Source: Maylandia zebra | Taxonomy: Eukaryota; Chordata; Actinopteri; Cichliformes; Cichlidae | Assembly (NCBI RefSeq): GCF_041146795.1 | Contig: NC_135182.1 | Coordinates: forward strand, 33,524,509 to 33,588,508 | Length of the DNA stretch: 64,000 bases | Reading direction: 5' to 3' | Shown here: positions 46,707 through 64,000 of the stretch, in pieces | Numbering within the stretch: the stretch's first letter is position 1 | How the letters are laid out: each line of letters starts with the position of its first letter | The notes under the pieces: model-generated | What the model saw: only the letters and a program-made list of their open reading frames with translations | The model's database searches: none | What the model was told of the DNA's origin: nothing | Position numbers and translations under genes: made by a program

Positions 46707-49700
46707 CACTGAAAAAAATATGTTGTTGGATTTACTTAATTCAATGGTGGACATTTGTTGCACACAGATGTTTTGCTTTGGCAGCAACTTAAACAATTGA
46801 GTTAAATTAACACAATTTATTCATGTTCAATAAACCTGTGCAATTTGTGTTGATAAAATGTGACTTAAACATGTTTTGATGAAGTAATTTGAGCTCTTGA
46901 AATATTTTAATCCTTCACAATTTTCTCACTTTATCCCAACACCATTCAATAACTTTTACCCAATACTACTTGGTCACTTAAATACTGCATGTTATCTTCA
47001 AATTACATTTTGCTATTATATTCTAGTATCAAATACACAATTTTCAAATGGAGGCCTTATAACAGATTATATTGTCCTCTTCCAAGATGGTTGCTGGCAT
47101 CCACCAGTAACCTTTCAAAACAAAATGTCTAATTTCACTGCATTGACAGTAGGTAAAGAATTAAACTGACATTACTCCACTACTGAATCTACATAAATCA
47201 ACAGTTAAATAATGTCAGTTCTTCCGTGTTCTCTGGAATCAATCACAGCAAAGAAATTAGACTCTTTCTTTTGAAAAATGTTGGGAAAGAACAAATCAAA
47301 ACATTCTATTTAAGGCCTCTGACGTCAAGATTCAGTTAAACAACAATTATAACTAAACAATTTGAGGTAATGTTAGTTTCCATTAACATTAAATTGGGTT
47401 ACTGAATTGGCAAACACCTTCCTATCAACATTACCCATTTTACCCCAATAACTAAAGAAATTAGCACTTGCAGGTCAAAACCTTTATTCAAGAGATGCAA
47501 AAATAACATTGATACAGTGACTGTCAAAAATTACAGCACTGATCATACTGTGACATCTTGGTTCAAAACAGCACACTTAGAAATATTCAACGTTCTTTAC
47601 TTCAACTGAATGAAACTGAAAATACCATTTCACACGGCCCATATGGGATATTTAGACTGTATAACTGTTCATGCTACATCTCTTCACTAGTAAAAGAAAG
47701 AAAAAATACAAAGAGAAATTTAAAAATGCTGCCAAACAGAGAACTTGTACAGAGTAAAAGGAAAAACAAACAACAACAACAACAAAAAAACGGCTCGTCC
47801 TCATGGCAGTTGCAGTGTATATAAAAATGAACCCTGCGATCTGTTCCTGGAATTGAGCTTCAAAAATGCAGCAGAACAAGTGTGAGATTTAAATGTCTTC
47901 TCACCTAGAGCTGGTCACCTCACATGCATAACAGTGAGCTTTCATTGCAGGAGCAGTTTTGTCTTAGTTGTGAACTTTTCTTGAGAGCTGAGTTGCTTCC
48001 AACTCCATTACCACCCTTTGAATCACCTCAAAAGTGTAGCAGAGTTGTGATGGGTAACTCATATTGAAGGAATAAAAAAGGTCCAAACAGCATGGCTACT
48101 GCAAAGGTCACGTTATCCAGATCTTGAAGAACTACTATACTCTCGATGATGATGCCAACATCAGAAAAGTCATTGCCTGGTGCATCCTCTGGAGACAGAT
48201 GTTCATTGTGGTTTTCTCAATCTGTGCAGTGGCCTCAGTCAAGTCCTGGTTAAACACAAAACATTTTTTTAAGATTCCCTTTTAAACTCATCTCTTTTGA
48301 ATCTACCAGTTCTAATGTTAGAGTAATTTAAACCAATGCAAGCAACATAGTAAATAGCTATAGCCAAAGAGTGGCCTGCCATGCTGCCATTCATGGTCTA
48401 ACAGAGTTTCTAAGAGAGGGTGAAAAACATAATTTTACATTCGTTTTTGTTAGAAAGACACCGGCCCATCAGAAATCCAGGTTTTGTCACTCAGAAGATG
48501 TTAGAATTTAGACTTTCAGCCCCACAATTTGGTTAGCTGTTGGTCTTTTTTTTTTTTTTCAAACAAAAGCTAATGTAAATATTGGTGGGATTTTCCTTTG
48601 TTCACTAGAATGACAAATTTAAAGTTTTTTCACACTGATGTGACCCCTAATACAGGGGTGGGGCCTCAAGGGCCGGCGGCCGAGTTCACTACCAGGCCTC
48701 ATGTGAACTTCAAATTATTAAAGAGGACTACTGGTCCTAACCAGTCCAATGAGGATCAAGTGGATAACTAAATGCATTTTTAAATGTTGCAAAGCCACAA
48801 TCTACTCATAAAACACTCACCATGAACTCCTGCACCAAGATGTTGCAATTGTCTTTCACACAGATGCGGAGCACTTTGATGAGGGACTCCCTTCGAGCAT
48901 TAATGTCATCCTAAAGTATTATAACAAAGAAAACAGAGATTTGTGAACTTTTCAGTAGCACAGAAGAAAATGATCCCAGACAAAAACTTAAACCAGTCAA
49001 CATGCAACACCAGCATCTACAAAGCAATATCAAAAGTTCCTGTTTGACATCAACTTTATGGATATATAGTTTCCAGAACATTTATTTTTTTTAAAAGATC
49101 AATTTTTCTCAGTGGGCCAGTAAATGCATGACGAAAATTATGGCATCCTTTCGGTGGAATCAGTACTCACAGGTAATAGTTGACTGTTTCAATGGATGCA
49201 GCATAAAAATCTTTTACTGACCTAATGCAATACATATACACTTTGTAGTTAAAGAATTTTAAAGTTCTTACTGTCATTATGGCAGCTACATCCTTTAGCT
49301 TTGTGCCCTGTTCCCCCGATCACTTTGCAAACACTTTCAGCAGACTGTCAGAGAGAAACTCAGCTCCGTCAGAAACCTTGACTGTAAAGGCATGGTTGGG
49401 ATGCACTGGAATGCTGCATTTCATCTAAAATGACATAAAATTATTTTGAAATAACAGCAGGCACTGTGCTTGGTTAATCAGTAATGTTTTGTTGAATAAA
49501 AACTGTGTTTCCAGATCTTATGGGATTAAAAAAATCCAAAGATGTTTATTTCTGATTTGCAACCCAAGAACCCACAAATTACAACCTCATTTTAGTTCAA
49601 GTGTGCATTAATGTGAGTCCAGTAATCACCTTTCTGACAATACATACAGGTATAAGTTAAACCTATGGCAGATTTTGGATTTCTCAGTTGTATTAATAGG

Positions 49701-50578
49701 GTGGTCTATTTGAGTATGCATGCACCTAATAATTATAAAAAACCTATTATAATTAAGTTACAGAAACCTTAAGCGAAAATAGAATATACTTTCTTACCAT
49801 AACACCTTGAACCCACAATCCATCAGCTGACTCCTGGTGAAATGCAGAATAGATGTGGTCTCTCAATGTGCATCAACAAAAACAAAAACAAAAACAAAAA
49901 CAAAAGGACAGCAGGTGAGGGCAGGAGGGGTAGGGATGTAAGCTAGCATAATACCGCTGATGATATTAGCTAAAGCTGTTCAATGTCCAAAATCTCACTA
50001 ACACCACGGTGCAGTAAATACACAATGTAACTGAAGAGTCAGTTGACAAATCTATTCACACAGAAAACCAAATTATGTTATGAGTGCCTCGCAATTAGGT
50101 TTAATGTGATATTACGGCTCTTGTGCCAAAGACAAATTCAAATGAAAAAGCGCCAATTCTTTGACAACAGATAAAACAGCAAATAAGCTAACGGCTCTTT
50201 TTTAGCATGTTACATGGCGGCACTTTAGACGTTTAACTACATTTGGCTGAAATATGGTAAATATTAATTCAAAAAATCAAGACATACCAAAAAACGTAGA
50301 GTTGGCTGCTCGACTTGACTGAGATGGATGCATTTTTTAAACCACGATCCAAAGCCCGCGAGATGAAATCACGCGTGGTTTCACGAGATTTAACGTTGCT
50401 ATCTTATTGACTTACTTCACCTGAACATGATATGAACAATTTAATACACCCTTTCTGCATATCATGTCGTTTTTACACTATATAGTTACATTTATCTTTA
50501 AAACATGAGGCAATTGTGTTAAATACATGCAAGATGCTTACATAAATCCAAGAGATGGCCAGTCCCTTTTTTTCAGTG
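46707..50578 (-). mobile_element. CACTG-ended transposon carrying a spliced gene
   Basis: 3872 bp with identical 12-bp inverted ends CACTGAAAAAAA and TA on both sides (46705-46706, 50579-50580). CACTG ends and 2-3 bp duplications suggest EnSpm/CACTA, though the short duplication also fits TA-specific families. No transposase is visible. The interior holds the five-exon pseudogene 47964-50333 in antisense to the coordinate system, with a GC-rich promoter at the right end. Confidence 0.7.
47964..50333 (-). pseudogene. SAMD3-like uncharacterised protein, five exons, broken
   Basis: Exons on the minus strand: 50288-50333 (MHPSQSSRAANSTFF), about 49798-49870, 49272-49424 (51 codons), 48821-48910 (30 codons) and 47964-48245. 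The last three all join in phase 0 with GT-AG sites, which supports a real gene. The final exon carries SDVGIIIESIVVLQDLDNV, LFGPFYSFNMSYPSQLCYTF and EVIQRVVMELE, a C-terminal block I associate with fish SAMD3-like proteins. Defects: a TGA at 49320-49322 after SLLKVFAK and a frameshift in the last exon between IEKTTMNICL and SPEDAPGNDF. The promoter region (50335-50400) has TCTCGCGG and TCTCGTGA words. The second exon's acceptor is uncertain. Cellular role unknown. Confidence 0.5.
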
Positions 50579-51340
50579 TACAAGTATAACACACAGTGAA
50601 ATGTAGCCTGACACGCTCCTCGACATGTGCAAAAATTGGGGGGGGGTGTAGAGGAAGAACATTATATATATATATACATACATATAGTATATACACTGGG
50701 TGAATGTGCAGTAGTAGCAGCAAGCAGGTGAATTCTGTACATTAATATGAATAGACATCTGACTATTTTACAGGATAGACAATATAAACATATTTAAAAT
50801 TAAAGGAATTGAAATGTACATTGTGCCTTGGTTTAGAGTGTCTGGAAGAGAGTCCTGTCTCAGTCAATTATAGATGATGTGAGAGGGCGGGTGTGTGTGT
50901 TTAGGGCACGGATGGCTTGGGGATAGAAGCTCCTCTTAAGTCTCTCTGTCCTTGCCCGGAAGATGCGGAACCTTCTACCAGATTGCAGAAGTTGGAACAG
51001 TTTGTTGCCAGGATGGGACGGGTCCTTCAGTATCTGCGCTGCTCTAGTCCGGCATCTCCTGGTGTAGGTGTCCTGAAGCGGGGGGAGAACAATCCTGCAG
51101 CAGCGTTCTGCTGTACGGATCACTCTCTGGAGAGCTTTTTGGTCCTTCACACAGCTGTTCCCAAACCACGATGTCATGTTCTGTGTGAGGATGCTCTCCA
51201 CAGCGCCTGTATAGAAAATCCCGAGGATCTTTGGAGAGACCCTGAACTTCCTCAGTTGTCCTCAGACACACATTTTCAGTTTGGTCAAGCTCAATATAAA
51301 TGTTTCCTATTGCTGCTTTAGTTGACTGTGTTACCACTAT

Positions 51341-52199
51341 TAGAATTTTTATATATAATATATTTATATTTTGGTTATATTTTGATTTTTATTTGACTTT
51401 TTTCAATTACTTCCAACTTTTTAACTGGGTTCTTGGAGACCCTGATTACAAATGAGGGTGACTGTAAAGCACTTTGTGTCAGTTTCTTTTGTTTTCAATT
51501 TCTTTGTTTAAGTATCTTTGCTTGTGTGTGTGTGTGCGCACGCACATGTTCTTTCAGGTTGTTCTTAGAAAATTTGATTACTTTGGTAATAAGAAATTAG
51601 ATTACTCTGGGACACAGGTTTTATCTTTCTTGAAATGCAGCCCACAGTTGTTAGATGTGCAGAAAGTATGACGGTGCGTTTTCCTAATTGTTTACTACAT
51701 GTCCCAAAGGTCATGATGACAAAGGACGATTAATGCAGCAGGAGGAAGGAGAAAGTGCTCTGTCATGGTGGAAAATATAAATAAACAAGAAGCACCTGGA
51801 GAGTACAAACCTCCAACAAGCTACTTCTCCACTCTCTGGACAATATTTACTTTTAAGGCAATAGTATAAAATTTTTGATATATTCATTCTATTTTGTCTC
51901 GTTCTTAAACAAAGAAGTTATTTTCAAACTTCTTTGTTTAAGAAATTCATATCTCAAAGAAATAAATCCCACTGATAATGTCTGAGCCTAATGCCTCAAA
52001 ACTCGAATGCCTTAAACTATAGTGATAATGTATGAATGTTAAAATGAGGTCAGAGGTCAAACGTGGCATGATATTTGTTGCAAACTATGATATTTAAAAT
52101 CAATTAAGCTTTAATTTTACTTTCAGCTGGCTTCCTTTTATACTCTACCTGTTTCAGGTAAGCATCTGGAATAAGTTATAAGCAAACATGGACACATGG

Positions 52200-52296
<97 letters not shown>

Positions 52297-53149
52297 GTCT
52301 CTGGGAATTGGTGGTAAAATATATTTTATATTACTTTGTTAGTCTCAGGTGAGTAAAGCACAAATCATCAATACAAAACACTCTAAAAATGTGGGGGGGG
52401 GGGGGGGGGGGGTATTTGTTTGTTTTGTTCTGTATAAAACATGTGACTTCTCCACAGTGACCTATAGTGGGACTGTGATTTCTGCAGAACATAGCAACTC
52501 CAGTTTAAATCACAGCTTTTGAGATTAGCAGTGAGAAGCAGCATAAAAAAAGGGTTTTCTATTTTAATTTTTGGAAATGTTTTTAAGAGATTGAAAGTAA
52601 TCTTTTTTTTTTACTTTTTATTTTGTACTTTTTCCAAATTTATAGTACATGCAAACAAAAAATGTAAGTAATCTTTAATATAAAAATATAAATATATATA
52701 TATATATATATTTATACCCACACTCTAAACCCATACTCCATACTGGTACTCAGGTTGTTGCACTCTAGTTATAGTATTATTTATTGTAATGTCTTATTAC
52801 TTGTCATTTCTGCTTGTTAAAAACAAACAAAAAAAACATAATAAACTTAACTATTTATTTATAACTTAAAAAAATGTAATAATTCTGTTTCTTCATTATT
52901 TTTGTTTCTTTTCACTCCGGGACCGTGTGTACATAATTTCATTCCACCTCATGTTAACATGTGATGCGAATGACAAATAAAGCTTTTTGACTCCTTCAGT
53001 CCTTGAAAATGATTTTAACGGAACACCAGATTCTTCAGAGTTCTCTCACTTCACTTCTCTCACTCTGATAAATATTAACATAATGATACCTTTACGTCGC
53101 CCATTTTTCCTCCTTTCGGTTCTGGCCTTGGCTGTAGAGTTTTTTGTTT
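51341..53149. other. AT-rich intergenic DNA with microsatellites
   Basis: Contains a 33-A run joined to a (TA)n tract (52200-52294), a 20-base G run (52393-52412) and a LINE-type tail AATGACAAATAAAGC (52970-52985). No gene seen. Confidence 0.7.
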
Positions 53150-53690
53150 TTTGGGGGGGGGGGGGGGTTTCCTATCCCCCGACAGACATGGCTGGAGGAT
53201 TGGAAATGGAGAAAGAAAGAGAGGATGGAAAGAGAGAAGAAAAACAGATCTGCTAGAGGATGTAGGGAGCCATGGCCCTGTCCCCCAGGACATGAAGCAG
53301 GCATGCAGGAGATCCAGGCCCATGACATCCAGAGTGCAAAAGCCCAAGGAGGACCATTGGAGGGGCATCCGTGCCGCCCTCCTGGAAGGAGCTGAGAAGA
53401 GCCACAGATATGGGGTCAACCAGCAGCCATGGAGCAGAAGCCAAAGGGGCCTGCAGTGATGTGCCCGCTGGCTCTGCCGGCACCCAGCTGCGCCAGAGTG
53501 AACCGAGCTGCAGGCCCAGAGGCCTAAGGGCCCCCAAGCAGCCACCAGGAGTGAGCCAGTACATACCTGAGCGCCCAGCCCCAGACACTTAGAACCACCA
53601 ACGCACCGGCGCCTGGGGGCATCAGCCAGGGGCAGGGAGTGTGGTGAGGGCTGTAGAGTGCTGACTGAAGCTGGAAAACAAATAAAAGTC
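53150..53690. repeat. GC-rich repeat-like segment next to the duplication breakpoint
   Basis: Purine-rich then GC-rich sequence with long but domain-free open frames on both strands. It ends near 53690 where homology with the copy B flank begins. Its class is unknown to me. Confidence 0.4.
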
Positions 53691-54473
53691 CAAACCTTAG
53701 CAGATACAGTACCCTGACACTTACTCTCATCAGGTCTCTTTAACAAGAACAATTTAAAGTGTGTTACTCTGCTCCTTGTTTGTGAAACACTGCTGGAGAC
53801 CGCTGAAGTCAAATGTATTGAAGTAAAAAACTGCAAAGATTTAAGAGATTTCAGAGGCCACTGGATTTATAGCTAAATAACAAATGTTTAAACAAATATA
53901 ATAAATATAATGGATATATTGTTTTGATTCACAGTGTAATTTTGATTACTTCAAGATAACAGTATCACCATCAAAAATTGCTTATCACTGTACAAAAAAG
54001 TGAAGAAAAAAATCTGAAGATGAAGAAGGTACTTACATTTAACAGCAATCATGACATAATTCACTGGATGTTTTTGCAGTGTTTTATTTGATATATTTGA
54101 TTATCTGATAAACATATACAAAAACATTATTCAAATTTGAGGCGTATGTTACATCCTGTACTATAACCTGAAAATTGTTTTTCTTATTACATAAATTACT
54201 TTTATGTTTTTTGAGTACAGGATAAAATGACACTTTTAATCATTTTGGGGGATTCTCAAATCTTCATGCTGCAGCAGTGGTCAAGAAAATTATAATGTAC
54301 AAGGATTTAATAACTAAGTCATGAGAAACTTACAATTTTCTATGTCTGATGAGCCTAGTAGTATTTTTCAGTCTTTAAGGGTCTGCAATCAAATGCTGTT
54401 TACGGGGGCCTACACTGCACATCAGCTTATTTGCAGTTACAGTTTTTACTCCATTTTGATACTGTCCACATGT

Positions 54474-64000
<9,527 letters not shown>

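Larger units (their letters stand above)
46661..51340 (-). mobile_element. LINE 3' part, split by a transposon
   Basis: The minus-strand frame 50860-51201 encodes a LINE C terminus (WFGNSCVKDQKALQRVI, RTAERCCRIVLPPLQD, then KDPSHPGNKLFQLL and SGRRFR), with upstream remnants to about 51340. Its 3' tail, a GAACCTT repeat (46661-46690), is 3.9 kb away because the element 46707-50578 is inserted in the 3' UTR. Removing the insert joins GTTATA to CAAGTATAACAC smoothly. Confidence 0.75.

Noticed and set aside
53075..53836. 253-codon minus-strand frame
   Set aside because: It runs across a GC-rich repeat and into the lct 3' flank, with no recognisable domain or splice context.

Overview
The window looks like a piece of a teleost fish nuclear genome. 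It has spliced genes with GT-AG introns, AT-rich non-coding DNA, long CA/TA/G microsatellites, and a transposon load typical of fishes: many hAT elements, Tc1/mariner, L2-, L1- and Rex3-like LINEs, tRNA-derived SINEs and a Gypsy remnant. A percomorph, perhaps a cichlid, is my guess from the repeat types; nothing here proves it.

The real host genes form a head-to-tail array of three lactase-phlorizin hydrolase-like genes (lct, four GH1 beta-glucosidase repeats plus a C-terminal membrane anchor), all on the minus strand. Copy A enters from the left edge with exons 1-2 (376-1740). Copy B is complete: 16 exons from 36215 down to a stop at 24490, phase-consistent, 1819 codons. Copy C runs from inside exon 2 at the right edge down to about 54474. 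B and C are nearly identical over about 4.06 kb at a fixed 30,588-bp offset (26755-30810 against 57343-61398) and clearly more diverged on both sides, which suggests gene conversion. Both B and C appear to have lost the in-frame membrane anchor, by different mutations: B by a TAG plus a 10-bp deletion in the anchor exon, C by a 5-bp frameshift. Domain II lacks both catalytic carboxylates, domain III carries Gln for the acid/base Glu, and only domain IV keeps the full pair.

The DNA between the genes is mostly transposons. From left to right: three nested hAT elements (2344-5793); decayed LINE (6590-7560); a Tc1/mariner broken by Rex3-like and L2 LINEs (10210-14640); a SWIM zinc-finger fragment (16150-17430); an internally deleted L1 (18460-20060); a TA-flanked DNA element (20712-21426); and a Gypsy remnant (22390-23130). 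Between B and C lie LINE and SINE pieces, a hAT (38843-40061), a hAT with an empty-site paralogue (44647-46021), and a 3.87-kb CACTG-ended element (46707-50578) that carries a five-exon, SAMD3-like pseudogene and sits inside a LINE.

Together these suggest a digestive brush-border glycosidase family expanding by tandem duplication, kept similar by conversion, and drifting toward secreted, one-active-site enzymes. The flanks serve as a landing zone for mobile elements.
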